Below are positions 7,307 to 16,954 of a stretch of 64,000 nt of DNA, in pieces; position 1 is the first letter of the stretch; each line of letters opens with the position of its first letter. A program made the position numbers and the translations under genes. The notes below the pieces were generated by a model. The model worked only from the letters and a program-made list of their open reading frames with translations. It was not told the DNA's origin and did not search any database. The DNA is taken from assembly GCA_021776095.1 (NCBI GenBank), contig JAJFGO010000107.1:1-64000 (forward strand). The letters are read 5' to 3'. The stretch is from Kiloniellaceae bacterium. GTDB lineage: Bacteria > Pseudomonadota > Alphaproteobacteria > Kiloniellales > J153.

Positions 7307-10081
7307 CTAACGCCCGAACATCCACATCTGACCGATCGCGCGGTTGGAAATCCGATAGGCCTCTTGCAGGGTCACGAGCAGCTTGGTCGGGTCGGTTTCC
7401 AGGTTGATGTTGAAGCGAAAGGGATAACCTTCAAGCACATCTGGGTTGTTGCCGAGCATGCTGAGCCCAAGCACAGCAAGGTTTTCCGAGGGCTGATCTA
7501 TGGTGAGGCTCAGTTCCTGGTAATGGAAATCCGCCAGGGCTTGCAACAAGAGCTCGGCCGACTCTCCAGCGGCGCTTAGGGCCTGTTTGGCGTAGTCGGA
7601 GCGCACACGCAGAATACCCGGCCCCTGAGCGGCAAGGCGACCCTGCACGATGCTTGGGGCGCCCTCGCGGATCACGATCGGAATCGTGCCTGACAAGCGG
7701 CCGTTGCCGGAAATGCCGTCGATCCCGAGCAGTGCGAAGACCTCCGCCAGGTCGAGATCTTCGACTTTCATCGGCAGGTCGTGTTGCGTATTAGCCGGGT
7801 CGACCAACAGATCCGCCAGGGAGAACCGGCCGCCGGCTAGGGAAAGACCAGCGTCCTCAATGGCGATCGCCGGCGAATCGCCGGGGACAACTTGAAATCG
7901 GAGCGTTAGCCCATCGAGCGGAACGCCTGGATCGATCCTGCGCACGCGCAGGGTTTGCCCCGGCGCGCTGCCTGGGGGCCGCAATTGGGTCAAGGCGAGA
8001 TCGAGCGACAAACCCTCGATCTGGGCCGCCGCACTCGTCAGGGATACATTTTCGATCGTAAGCGCCGCCGTACCGGTCACGGCCTTGGGAATCCAAGAAA
8101 GCGCCGCCTCGGCCCGGGCCTGGCCGGTCACATCCCGCAAATCGGCCAGCGCCGGAAACAGTGTCCCAGGTTGCGCGCCGCCCGGCGCGAAGCTGAGCGG
8201 CGTCAGGGCGATTTGAGCCGTGCCCGCGCCAGGCGCCGTGCGGTGCCGCCCGGTCAGAGAAATCTCGCCGACACCATCAGGGCCCGCGCCGGTTACCGAG
8301 AAATCGATTGCTTCGGCGGATTGCCGCAGGGCGCCGCGCAGGCTCAGAGGTGCCAACATGGGCGTGTCGGCGATGTGACGTAGCGCGCCGAGCGTGAAAT
8401 CGAGCGCCACCGTATTGTCGCGTGCAAGTTCGACAGTGGCATAAAGCCGTTCCGCCTCAACCTGGTGGTCGGGCGCCGCGAGCCCGCCATCAACGACTTC
8501 GATCCGCCCAGCATATCCTTCGTCCGCCCGGTAGGTGCCGGTTGCGCGCACTTGCTTGGCCCGGGCTGCAACCGCCAGGCCGCCGCCGTCACCATCCAGC
8601 ACTCTTGCATGTATCTCGTCCGGGGCCAGGTTGATGTCGTGAGTCAGTACGAAGCCGTCTGGGTTGCCGAGGTCGATCTTGATATGGTTCGCTGTTACCT
8701 GAGCCGAGACCGGTCCTTCGCTAGCCAAAAACAATCCATATTGAAATTCGTCGGCAGATATTTTTCCATTATTAATGCTGTTTAGGGCGACTTTTTCGTC
8801 TTCTACTTGAATTTGGAAAGTTTGCGCTAACGCGAGCTTCGTGGCCTGCAGTTCATCCTGGCTGAAGCTCGCCGCGCTCAAGGTCAGGTTCACAGCGGCG
8901 GCCAATTCGCCAGGCGCGTCCGGCGCGTCGGTATTCACCACGACCTCGCCAGACAAGCCTTCGACTTGATCGGGAAATGTCATGTTGTGCAAACGCAGGC
9001 TTGCACCGCCCGTGAAATCCGTCGGGCGCAATTCGGTTAGGGTCGCAGTTTTCCGGTCGCGCAGATCTGCAAGCGGCGGTAGGCGTCCTTGGGCGCTTGC
9101 GACGAGTTTGATCCGGCCCGCGGTTGGGGCGGGCAGGGCGAGCAGTTTCCAGATGACGGACTGCGCCTCCGCCTCCGCCTCGAGAGTTAGGTCGCCCCTG
9201 GGTTGGCCCAAAAAATCGTCCAGGCCGGCCCGGGCGTGCGCGGTGAATTTTCCATCCGCGGTCGCCAATGCGGCGTCGAGATCCAAACGCGGGCCCGCCA
9301 TGCGTAAAGTCAGTTGCGCCTGTTCGAAGGCGGCACCCGGTATGGCAATCCCGCCGAGGGTGAGATCTAGGCTCGCGGTCATGGGCGTACCGCCTACGAG
9401 ACCGATGGCGCCACGGCCACGCAGTTCGCTCAATTGGGCCCCGGGCAGATCAAGGGCGCCGTCGGCCAGAACCAAACGCGCCTCGGTTCGGCCGTCCGGC
9501 GCGCGATTGGCCTCGAGCTCGCCGCTCAGCCGCCCAAGGTTCGCCTCGATCGCGTAGGTCGCGGACAGCAAAAGCGCGCCGCCACCGCCGGGCCGCATGA
9601 TTGCCGCGAACTCTCCCGCCACCGGGCCGATCGGGGTCAGAGCGCGAACCCGCGCGTCCTTGAATTCGATCAGGGGCAGGGGCGGGATCGGACCCCCGTC
9701 TTCCGCGTCCGATCCGGCTGTCAGGTGGTGTAGGCTGCCAAGCGCCGGTCGCTCGCCGCGTAGATCCAGCGCTAGTTCCACTCCCTCCAGGGTAACCGAC
9801 CGCAGCCGGCCGGCCAGAAGCTCGCCCGGTGCGCTCAGGTCATAGGCCACGGCTATCCGGCGGGCGCGAAATTCACCGCCGGAACCCAGGGCCAGATCGG
9901 CGATCACGGCACCATGCCAACCGACGCTCTCGACCCTTAACATCACGTTGGGGACCTCGCGGACGGCCAGGGCAGCGCGCAATAGAGATTCCAACAGAGG
10001 CGCCCGATAGACGACGCACAGCGCCGTGACCGCGAGGCTGGCGCCCAGGGCCAAGAGAATGGTCTTGGCGGCGCGCGTCAT
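7307..10081 (-). CDS. ydbH: YdbH-type AsmA-like inter-membrane lipid transport protein
   Basis: A 924-residue protein with one N-terminal membrane anchor (about 7-28) and a very long repetitive beta-rich periplasmic region. It ends in the YdbH domain (roughly 690-924: DLDLAEVFALLGIDGISGNGRLSGTIPI, then LSLTIDQPSENLAVLGLSMLGNNP). This is the AsmA-like/repeating beta-groove class, which with TamB and YhdP moves phospholipid from inner to outer membrane. Linked to ynbE and ydbL. The stretch coding residues about 400-440 (around 8740-8840) is visibly richer in A+T than the rest, without disrupting the frame. Confidence 0.87.
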   Translation of the reverse strand: MTRAAKTILLALGASLAVTALCVVYRAPLLESLLRAALAVREVPNVMLRVESVGWHGAVIADLALGSGGEFRARRIAVAYDLSAPGELLAGRLRSVTLEGVELALDLRGERPALGSLHHLTAGSDAEDGGPIPPLPLIEFKDARVRALTPIGPVAGEFAAIMRPGGGGALLLSATYAIEANLGRLSGELEANRAPDGRTEARLVLADGALDLPGAQLSELRGRGAIGLVGGTPMTASLDLTLGGIAIPGAAFEQAQLTLRMAGPRLDLDAALATADGKFTAHARAGLDDFLGQPRGDLTLEAEAEAQSVIWKLLALPAPTAGRIKLVASAQGRLPPLADLRDRKTATLTELRPTDFTGGASLRLHNMTFPDQVEGLSGEVVVNTDAPDAPGELAAAVNLTLSAASFSQDELQATKLALAQTFQIQVEDEKVALNSINNGKISADEFQYGLFLASEGPVSAQVTANHIKIDLGNPDGFVLTHDINLAPDEIHARVLDGDGGGLAVAARAKQVRATGTYRADEGYAGRIEVVDGGLAAPDHQVEAERLYATVELARDNTVALDFTLGALRHIADTPMLAPLSLRGALRQSAEAIDFSVTGAGPDGVGEISLTGRHRTAPGAGTAQIALTPLSFAPGGAQPGTLFPALADLRDVTGQARAEAALSWIPKAVTGTAALTIENVSLTSAAAQIEGLSLDLALTQLRPPGSAPGQTLRVRRIDPGVPLDGLTLRFQVVPGDSPAIAIEDAGLSLAGGRFSLADLLVDPANTQHDLPMKVEDLDLAEVFALLGIDGISGNGRLSGTIPIVIREGAPSIVQGRLAAQGPGILRVRSDYAKQALSAAGESAELLLQALADFHYQELSLTIDQPSENLAVLGLSMLGNNPDVLEGYPFRFNINLETDPTKLLVTLQEAYRISNRAIGQMWMFGR

Positions 10082-10117
10082 AGGGGTTCGGGTGCCGGTG
10101 GTGCGGGGATCGGCGGC

Positions 10118-10936
10118 CTAGTCTTCGGACGTTTTGGCGGTCCGCCAGGCAGCTTCCATCTCCTCGAGGGAGGCCTCCGCCAGGGTAGCCGGATCACCGC
10201 CGAAGTGGCTCTCGACCGCGCGGAAACGCCGCTCGAACTTGCCGTTGGTCCGGCGCAAGGCGGCCTCGGGGTCGATCTCGAGGTGACGGGCCAGGTTGGC
10301 CACGGCAAAGAGAATGTCTCCAAGTTCGTCCTCCAACCGGTCGGGATCGCGGCCGGCATCGATTTCCGCGCACAACTCGCCGATCTCCTCATGGACCTTA
10401 TCCAGAACCTGGGCCGCGTCGGGCCAGTCGAAACCGACCCGTGCGGCGCGCCGCTGCAGTTTCAACGCGCGCGTCAGGGCGGGCAGGGCGAGGGCGACCC
10501 CGTTCAGCACACTGGGCCGGGCGCCTTGCGCTTCGGCCTTGGCGTGACGTTCGCGGGACTTATGATCCTCCCACGCTTGGGTCTGGGCAGCCGCGCTGTC
10601 GACCGTGCCCTCGCCGAAGACGTGCGGGTGCCGACGCACCATCTTGGCCCCGATCGTCGCGGCGACCGCGTCGAAATCGAAGGTTCCGGCCTCCTCGGCC
10701 ATGCGGGCGTGAAACACCACTTGCAGCAGGAGATCGCCGAGTTCGTCCTTCAGGGCCGCCATGTCGCCGTGCGCGATAGCGTCGGCCACCTCGTAGGCTT
10801 CCTCCAGGGTATAGGGCGCGATACTGGCGAAAGTCTGTTGCACGTCCCAAGGACAGCCACGCTCGGGATCGCGCAGCCGCGCCATGATTTGACGCAGGCG
10901 CTCCATGGGGTGCTCGCCAAGTAGGGTATCGGCCAT
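10118..10936 (-). CDS. mazG: Nucleoside triphosphate pyrophosphohydrolase MazG
   Basis: A 272-residue protein with two MazG domains. The N-terminal one shows RDPERGCPWDVQQTFASIAPYT and then LEEAYEVADAI and KDELGDLLLQVVFHARMAEE, the EExxE...ExxD metal-binding pattern. The second (about 165-240) repeats it with EEIGELCAEID and LEDELGDILFAVANLARH. It hydrolyses NTPs and dNTPs to NMPs and pyrophosphate for nucleotide-pool cleaning. Divergent from the FtsZ-Sel1 gene. Confidence 0.93.
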   Translation of the reverse strand: MADTLLGEHPMERLRQIMARLRDPERGCPWDVQQTFASIAPYTLEEAYEVADAIAHGDMAALKDELGDLLLQVVFHARMAEEAGTFDFDAVAATIGAKMVRRHPHVFGEGTVDSAAAQTQAWEDHKSRERHAKAEAQGARPSVLNGVALALPALTRALKLQRRAARVGFDWPDAAQVLDKVHEEIGELCAEIDAGRDPDRLEDELGDILFAVANLARHLEIDPEAALRRTNGKFERRFRAVESHFGGDPATLAEASLEEMEAAWRTAKTSED

Positions 10937-11226
10937 AACGGCGCGAGCATATACGAGGCCGCCGGAGGGGGCAAAAATCGGCAGCGCCTTGGCGCCCCTG
11001 CACCGAGGCCCCTACAATACTCATAGAGCCGTGCGGTCGGAATTGGTTGCACGCGCGAATCAGACACTTTAGGCTTCGGCGAACCCTGAATTGAGCGGTT
11101 TCGAATCCCGTCTTTAATGACCGAATCACTAGCCATGGCACCTGACCGGACGATGCGGACGTACATCTTGTCTTGGCCGGGCGCCAACCGGGTCCCATCC
11201 CTTGCCGCCAATGTTGGAATCGTCCC
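10937..11226. other. Divergent intergenic region mazG / ftsZ-Sel1 gene
   Basis: About 290 bp without a gene. A weak sigma-70-like pair in the plus direction, TTGAGC and TAATGA separated by 18 bp at roughly 11091-11120, could drive the FtsZ-Sel1 gene. A small perfect hairpin (GCGCC-TT-GGCGC) lies near 10984. Nothing else was recognised. Confidence 0.3.
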
Positions 11227-13419
11227 ATGACTAAGGGCCCTGAGATCCCGGTGCAGGAATTCGCCGGCGGGCCACGCATCGTCGTCATCGGTGTCGGCGG
11301 GGCCGGCGGCAATGCCGTCAACAACATGATCAAGGCCAAGCTGGCCGGGGTCCATTTCGCCGCTGCGAATACCGACGCCCAGGCGCTCGGCATGTCGCTC
11401 AGCGAGACGCGCATTCAGATTGGGCGCGAGTTGACCCAGGGCCTGGGGGCCGGCTCGCGCCCGGATATTGGACGTTCGGCCGCCGAAGAGACCCTGGATG
11501 AGGTTCTGCGCGCCGTCGAAGGCGCCAACATGGTCTTCATCACAGCCGGCATGGGCGGCGGCACCGGCAGCGCGCCGGTCATCGCCAAGGCGGCACGCGA
11601 GGCCGGCATCCTGACCATCGGGGTGGTCACCAAGCCGTTTCATTTCGAAGGCACCCGCCGCATGGCCTTGGCCGAGGCGGGAATCGATGAAATGGCCGAG
11701 CACGTCGATACCCTGATCGTGATCCCGAACCAAAACTTATTCCGCATCGCGAACGACAAGACCACCTTCGCCGACGCCTTCAAGATGGCCGACGATGTGC
11801 TGCACGCGGGGGTGCGCGGGGTGACGGATCTCATGGTCACGCCCGGCCTGATCAATTTGGATTTCGCCGACGTGCGCACGGTCATGACCGAAATGGGCAA
11901 GGCGATCATGGGCAGCGGCGAGGCCGAGGGCGAAAACCGGGCCTTGAGCGCGGCGGAAGCGGCCATCGCCAACCCCCTGCTCGACGAAATCTCTATGAAG
12001 GGCGCGCGCGGCGTTCTGATCAACATCACTGGCGGCATGGACCTGACACTGTTCGAGATCGACCAGGCGGCGAACCGGATCCGCGACGAAGTCGATCCCG
12101 ACGCCAACATCATTTTCGGCTCGACCTTCGACGATCAGATGTCCGGCCGCATGCGCGTTTCCCTGGTCGCGGCCGGGATCGACGCGGACGAGGCGCGGCG
12201 CGACGACAGATCCCGCTCCAAACGGCCGATCGTCAGCCTGTATTCCGAACAACTGCGGACCGCCGCGCGCGAGGATGCCCAGGTCAGCGGGCCCGAGCCC
12301 GAGGACGCCTCCGATCCCGAAACCTCGCCGGCCAAGGCCGAAGACGCCCCTGTCAGCGGTCTGGACCACGATGCCGCGCCGGCCGGCGACGAAGACGAGG
12401 GGGAGGTCGCCGAGCAAACCGCCGAGGCGGTAGACGAGGCCACGGAGACGAAGCCGCCACGCCGCGCCTCGGCCCCGGTGTTCCCGTTCCGCGCCCGGCC
12501 GCGCGAGCGCAAACCCATGGAAACCTCCAGCAGCAGCCCGCTGCGGGCGGCCTCTCCGCACCCGCGTGAAGCACAGGACCCGGCGCCCGAGGATGAAGCC
12601 GCCTGGTCGGGACCGAAAAGCGAGCCCGGCGACGATTTCGGAACGGCCCCGTTCCCACCGCGCGAGCAGATCTTGGAACAAGCCGGCCTGGAGCCGGATA
12701 CCGTTGAGGGGACGGCGGCCAGCGAAGACGGCGCGCCTTACACCAAACCGGCCCTTTTCCGCGATGACCCGGCCGAACCGGACGCGGCCGTTGGTGCGCG
12801 GGCAGAGAGCGAACCGGCCTCGGATTCCGGTTCCCAAGTGGCGCCCGCCGCCACCCCCATAACCGCTCGACAGGACGGCGGGCAAAGCCGCACGAAGAAA
12901 TCCGGCGGTTTCTTCTCTTGGATATCCAGCGGTGGCGACGCCGCCGAGGACTTTTTCAAAAAAGCCGACCGCTACTATCACGGTCAAGGCGTGCGCAAGA
13001 ACCTCGAACTCGCCTTCAAGTCCTACCTCAAAGCGGCCGAGTCCGGCCACCCAGGCGCCCAAAACAGGGTCGGTTGGATGTACGAGAAGGGCGAGGGCGT
13101 CGAGGTCGACCACGCCGCGGCGGTCAAGTGGTACCGCAAATCCGCCGATCAAGGTTACGTCAACGCCATGAACGATCTGGGCTACATGTACCGGCAAGGC
13201 TGGGGCGTGCCGCAAAACCACCACGAAGCCTTGCTCTGGTTCGAGCAGGCGGCCTCCAAGTACGACAGCTACGCCGAATACAACATGGGCCAGATGTTCG
13301 AAAACGGCTGGGGCGTGGAGCGCGACATGGAAGAGGCGGTGCGCTGGTTCCGACGCTCCGCCGCCCGCGGCCACGAATGGGCCGCCAAACGCCTCGAGGA
13401 ACTCGGCGTTAAGACCTGA
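11227..13419 (+). CDS. FtsZ GTPase domain fused to Sel1-like repeats
   Basis: A 730-residue protein. Residues 1 to about 325 form a full FtsZ tubulin-like GTPase. The nucleotide loop [13 protein letters not shown] is at 22-34, the signature GGGTGSAP at 110-117 and the T7 synergy loop NLDFAD at 210-215, so GTP binding and hydrolysis on polymerisation should be intact. Residues about 325-560 are a Pro/Glu/Asp/Ala-rich disordered linker. Residues about 570-730 hold four Sel1-like TPR-type repeats (for example [29 protein letters not shown] and [14 protein letters not shown]). The normal C-terminal FtsZ peptide that binds FtsA, ZapA-type and other partners is not seen. The gene lies outside any division/cell-wall cluster, so it is probably a second FtsZ. 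The ATG at 11227 was chosen because the FtsZ-like N-terminus begins there. Confidence 0.9.
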   Translation: MTKGPEIPVQEFAGGPRIVVIGVGGAGGNAVNNMIKAKLAGVHFAAANTDAQALGMSLSETRIQIGRELTQGLGAGSRPDIGRSAAEETLDEVLRAVEGANMVFITAGMGGGTGSAPVIAKAAREAGILTIGVVTKPFHFEGTRRMALAEAGIDEMAEHVDTLIVIPNQNLFRIANDKTTFADAFKMADDVLHAGVRGVTDLMVTPGLINLDFADVRTVMTEMGKAIMGSGEAEGENRALSAAEAAIANPLLDEISMKGARGVLINITGGMDLTLFEIDQAANRIRDEVDPDANIIFGSTFDDQMSGRMRVSLVAAGIDADEARRDDRSRSKRPIVSLYSEQLRTAAREDAQVSGPEPEDASDPETSPAKAEDAPVSGLDHDAAPAGDEDEGEVAEQTAEAVDEATETKPPRRASAPVFPFRARPRERKPMETSSSSPLRAASPHPREAQDPAPEDEAAWSGPKSEPGDDFGTAPFPPREQILEQAGLEPDTVEGTAASEDGAPYTKPALFRDDPAEPDAAVGARAESEPASDSGSQVAPAATPITARQDGGQSRTKKSGGFFSWISSGGDAAEDFFKKADRYYHGQGVRKNLELAFKSYLKAAESGHPGAQNRVGWMYEKGEGVEVDHAAAVKWYRKSADQGYVNAMNDLGYMYRQGWGVPQNHHEALLWFEQAASKYDSYAEYNMGQMFENGWGVERDMEEAVRWFRRSAARGHEWAAKRLEELGVKT

Positions 13420-13773
13420 GCGGCGCGCAGCACGACGCGGCCATGAGAGCCGTCTTTCTCATTCGGCGCCAAACGTACTGAACCCCTCAGGAAATCCCGA
13501 CAAGCCACTGGAATACAACAAGGGGAGAGCGCCGGGGACGGCGCCATGCATCTCATAGTGGCTACTCGATAGCGCGCATAATGTATATTATGGAAAATCA
13601 AACATATTCCGACTCGGAGTGGCGCCGACTCAGGTATCGCCTATGGCAACGGCGCTTTCGGGGACGGTACATTCTCCGCGATCCGAAGATAGCGATTTCC
13701 CAACTGAGATACTGGTATCACTTGCGACGAACAGGAGAACCGAAGTCTCTCGCGCATCTCACTCTTCGATCCT
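13420..13773. other. Convergent gap, AT-richer, no convincing gene
   Basis: About 350 bp between convergent genes. The part from about 13540 to 13790 is clearly lower in GC than its surroundings. An open frame on the plus strand from 13581 gives an Arg/Trp/Tyr-rich peptide (MYIMENQTYSDSEWRRLRYR...) but has no Shine-Dalgarno sequence and runs into the 3' end of the MBL gene. A weak inverted repeat (ATGAGA...TCTCAT, around 13443-13462) might help terminate the FtsZ-Sel1 transcript. Confidence 0.3.
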
Positions 13774-14556
13774 TCATGCCTCAACCTCAATCACCAATCC
13801 ATCGTAACCCGGCTCGACGCCCGGCGGGCATTTGGCGCGGATGGTCTCGTAGTCGGCTTGATGGTTCAGGTGGGTCAGGATCGCGCGCCGCGGTTTGACT
13901 CGAGCGATCCAGTCCAGAGTCAGCGCCAGGTGTGCGTGCGTCGGATGCGGCGTCTCGCGCAGGCAGTCGACGATCCAGACCTCGACCCCGGCGAGCGCGG
14001 CAAAGGCCGCGTCGTCCAAGCTCTTCACGTCGGTCGAGTACGCCACGGGTCCGAAGCGAAGGCCGAGCGAGGTCTCGGGCCCGTGACCCTGAACGAAGGG
14101 CACCACATCGAGCGCGCCGATCCGAAACGGGCCGTCCATGAGACGGTCGTGCAGTTGCGGTGGATAGAGACTTTCGGGATCGCTGGTCGAGGCGAATATG
14201 TAAGGAAATCGCCCGGTCAGGTCGGCGTGGGTCGTGGCATCCATATAAGTGTCGATCGGGCCGCCGTGGGTCCGCGCCATGCCGCGCAATTCGTCGATGC
14301 CATGGGCATGGTCGGCATGGGCGTGGGTGAAGATCACCGCGTCCAGATCGTGCACCTGGGCGTCGAGCAACTGCACGCGCAGATCCGGCGAGGTATCGAC
14401 CAAGGCGGTGGTGCCACCATGCTCGACCAGGACCGACACCCGCCGCCGCCGGTTCTTGGAATTGTTAGGGTCGCAGTCGCCCCAGTTGCCGCCCGGCGTG
14501 CCGTCAACCACCGGCACGCCGCCGGAGCCGCCGCAGCCCAGAACCGTGACCTTCAT
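13774..14556 (-). CDS. MBL-fold metallohydrolase (PhnP-like)
   Basis: A 260-residue metallo-beta-lactamase-fold hydrolase. MKVTVLGCGGSGGVP begins the fold and FTHAHADHAHGIDEL (HxHxDH at 78-83) gives the two-metal site, with further ligands in STDVKSL and LTHLNHQ near the C-terminus. It resembles the PhnP / phosphodiesterase-like group. The start overlaps the tatD stop by 4 bp. The arrangement metG-tatD-MBL is common in alphaproteobacteria; the substrate is not known from sequence. Confidence 0.88.
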   Translation of the reverse strand: MKVTVLGCGGSGGVPVVDGTPGGNWGDCDPNNSKNRRRRVSVLVEHGGTTALVDTSPDLRVQLLDAQVHDLDAVIFTHAHADHAHGIDELRGMARTHGGPIDTYMDATTHADLTGRFPYIFASTSDPESLYPPQLHDRLMDGPFRIGALDVVPFVQGHGPETSLGLRFGPVAYSTDVKSLDDAAFAALAGVEVWIVDCLRETPHPTHAHLALTLDWIARVKPRRAILTHLNHQADYETIRAKCPPGVEPGYDGLVIEVEA

Positions 14557-15344
14557 GCGCCGGGCTGCGCGCGCCGCGCCTTGGCAAAGAGACGAAAGGC
14601 ATTGTCGCTGGTCGCCCGCGCGATCTCGTCCATGGACACGGCTTTAAGTTTGGCCAGGGCGGCGGCGGTATGGGCGACGAAGGCCGGCTCGTTGCGTTTG
14701 CCGCGCATGGGCACCGGCGCCAGATAGGGCGCGTCGGTTTCGATCAAGAGCCGGTCCAACGGCACCTCTTGGAGCACGTCGCGCAAGGCCTCGGCCTTCT
14801 TGAAGGTCAGGATACCGGCGGCCGAGATATAAAAGCCGATATCCAAGGCCGCCCGGGCCAGATCCGGCCCGGCAGTGAAGCAATGGATCACGCCCCCAAA
14901 CGGCCCCTTGGCATGCTCCTCCTTCAGGATGGCAATGGTGTCTTCGTCAGCGTCGCGGGCATGGACGATCAAGGGCAAGCCGGTCCCGCGCGCCGCCGCG
15001 ATATGAGCGCGGAAGCTTTGCCGCTGCGCCTCGCGCGGCGAATGCTCATAGAAGTAGTCCAGGCCGGTCTCGCCGATGCCCACCACCTCGTCGTGCGCGG
15101 CCAACTCGACCAGGCGCTTGGCGGTGCGCTGCCCCTCCTCCTCCGCCTCGTGCGGATGGACGCCGAGCGAGCACCAGATGCCGTCGTGTCGCGCGGCGAT
15201 CGCGCGCACGGTCTCGAACTCCGACAGCTTGGTGCAGATCGTGATCATGGCACCGACACCGGCCTCGCGAGCCCGCCCGATCACGGCTTCCAGGTCGCCG
15301 TCGCGCGCTAGGTAATCCAAATGGCAGTGGGAATCGACCAGCAT
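14553..15344 (-). CDS. TatD-family metal-dependent hydrolase
   Basis: A 263-residue TIM-barrel hydrolase of the TatD/YcfH family. It has MLVDSHCHLDYL at the start (HxH metal ligands), GIGETGLDYFY with the bridging Glu, LIVHARDAD, GVIHCFTAG and the closing IETDAPYLAPVPMRGKRNEP. Members are Mg-dependent deoxyribonucleases or related phosphoesterases. It is coupled between metG (8 bp upstream) and the MBL gene (4-bp overlap). Confidence 0.92.
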   Translation of the reverse strand: MLVDSHCHLDYLARDGDLEAVIGRAREAGVGAMITICTKLSEFETVRAIAARHDGIWCSLGVHPHEAEEEGQRTAKRLVELAAHDEVVGIGETGLDYFYEHSPREAQRQSFRAHIAAARGTGLPLIVHARDADEDTIAILKEEHAKGPFGGVIHCFTAGPDLARAALDIGFYISAAGILTFKKAEALRDVLQEVPLDRLLIETDAPYLAPVPMRGKRNEPAFVAHTAAALAKLKAVSMDEIARATSDNAFRLFAKARRAQPGA

Positions 15345-15352
15345 GGCGCGGC

Positions 15353-16909
15353 TCAGGTCTCCGCGCCCTCGGTCTCCACGTAACGTGGAAAGATGCCCTG
15401 GGGCTTCGGCAGGGCGGTACCCGGCGTCAGAGCATTCGGCAAGGCGGCGAAATCGCGTGCGCCGGCCGGCACGCCCAGTTGGTCGAGCATGCGGTCCATG
15501 GCGGCCGGCATGACCGGCTGGGCCAGAATCGCCAGATGGCGCAGGGTCTCGGCGACCACATAGAGAACCGTGCCCATGCGCGGGGGATCGCTCTTACGCA
15601 AGGCCCAGGGCGCCTGCTCGTCGATATAGCGGTTGGCCGCCGAGATCACTTCCCAAGTCGCCTCCAGTGCCCGGTGAAAGGCCTGGGCGGCGTACTCGGC
15701 GGAGAGGCGGGCCTGCAGAGTCCGCGCCGCGTCCAAGAGAGCCTCGTCGGCCTCGGTGAAGGCGCCGGGCGTCGGCAACGACCCGGCACAGTTCTTGGCG
15801 ATCATCGACAGACTACGCTGCGCCAAGTTGCCGAAATCGTTGGCCAGGTCGTTGTTCATGCGCCCGACCATGGCCCGGTGCGAGAAATCCCCGTCGTTAC
15901 CGAACGGCACTTCGCGCAGCAGGAAGTAGCGCACCTGGTCCAGGCCGTACTCGGCGACCAGGGCGTGCGGATCGATCACGTTGCCGAGCGATTTGGAAAT
16001 CTTTTGGCCTTCGTTGGTCCACCAGCCATGGGCGTAAACCCGCTTGGGCGGCGCGACCCCTGCCCCCATCAGGAAGGCCGGCCAATAGACCGCGTGAAAG
16101 CGCAGGATGTCCTTGCCGACCATGTGCATGTCGGCCGGCCAATAGGTGGTGAAGCCGGCACTCTCGGTGTCTGGAAAACCCGCAGCCGTTATGTAGTTGA
16201 TCAGGGCATCGAACCACACATACATGATGTGTTCGGGGTCGTTCGGGACCGGTACGCCCCACTTGAAGGTGGTGCGGCTGACCGAAAGATCCTTGAGGCC
16301 GCCCTTGACGAAACTGATGACCTCGTTGCGCCGGGTGTCCGGGCCGACGAAATCCGGGTTTGCCTGGTAGAACGCGAGTAGCTTGTCCTGCCAAGCCGAG
16401 AGGCGGAAAAAGTACGACGGCTCCTCGAGCCATTCGACCTCGGCACCGCTGGGCGCGATTTTCTTGCCACCGGGACCGGTGGTCAGCTCGGTCTCGGTAT
16501 AGAAGGCCTCGTCGCGAACCGCGTACCAACCGGCGTAGCTACCCAGATAAATTTGGCCGTTTTCCAGCAGCTTTTCCCACAGCGCTTGGCAGGCCCGGGT
16601 ATGGCGTGGCTCGGTGGTGCGAATGAAATCGTCGTTCGAAAAATTGAGTGCGGCCGAGAGGTCGCGGAAGTTCTGCGACACCCGGTCGGTGAAGGTCTGG
16701 GTATCCATGCCGGCGGCCTGGGCCGAGGTTTCCACCTTCTGGCCGTGCTCGTCGGTACCGGTCAGAAACTTAACGTCGCGTCCCGCCAGCCGCATGAAAC
16801 GCGCCAGCACGTCGCACGCCAGCGTGGTGTAGGCGTGACCGATGTGCGGCCGATCGTTCACATAATAGATCGGCGTCGTGATGTAGTATGCGGAACCTTT
16901 AGCCGCCAT
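15353..16909 (-). CDS. metG: Methionyl-tRNA synthetase
   Basis: A 518-residue class I aminoacyl-tRNA synthetase. The HIGH motif is PHIGHAY at about 21-27 and the KMSKS motif appears as KISKSLGNV at about residue 300. The anticodon-binding helical domain follows (about 370-500). There is no C-terminal Trbp111-type tRNA-binding domain, which is usual for the shorter alphaproteobacterial form. It charges tRNA-Met. Located between holB and tatD. Confidence 0.96.
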   Translation of the reverse strand: MAAKGSAYYITTPIYYVNDRPHIGHAYTTLACDVLARFMRLAGRDVKFLTGTDEHGQKVETSAQAAGMDTQTFTDRVSQNFRDLSAALNFSNDDFIRTTEPRHTRACQALWEKLLENGQIYLGSYAGWYAVRDEAFYTETELTTGPGGKKIAPSGAEVEWLEEPSYFFRLSAWQDKLLAFYQANPDFVGPDTRRNEVISFVKGGLKDLSVSRTTFKWGVPVPNDPEHIMYVWFDALINYITAAGFPDTESAGFTTYWPADMHMVGKDILRFHAVYWPAFLMGAGVAPPKRVYAHGWWTNEGQKISKSLGNVIDPHALVAEYGLDQVRYFLLREVPFGNDGDFSHRAMVGRMNNDLANDFGNLAQRSLSMIAKNCAGSLPTPGAFTEADEALLDAARTLQARLSAEYAAQAFHRALEATWEVISAANRYIDEQAPWALRKSDPPRMGTVLYVVAETLRHLAILAQPVMPAAMDRMLDQLGVPAGARDFAALPNALTPGTALPKPQGIFPRYVETEGAET

Positions 16910-16954
16910 CGGAATGCCTTTTTGCGTGTTCTTGAGCCTGCCCCGCCGCTCCGC

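Noticed and set aside
11737-13374. Long minus-strand open frame of 545 codons opposite the FtsZ-Sel1 gene
   Set aside because: The plus strand shows unmistakable FtsZ and Sel1 motifs; the antisense frame is Gly/Arg/Val-rich shadow caused by high GC codon bias.
13581-13898. Plus-strand open frame in the gap after the FtsZ-Sel1 gene
   Set aside because: No Shine-Dalgarno, Arg/Trp-rich composition, and about half of it is antisense to the end of the MBL gene. I treat it as non-coding, though an orphan peptide cannot be excluded.
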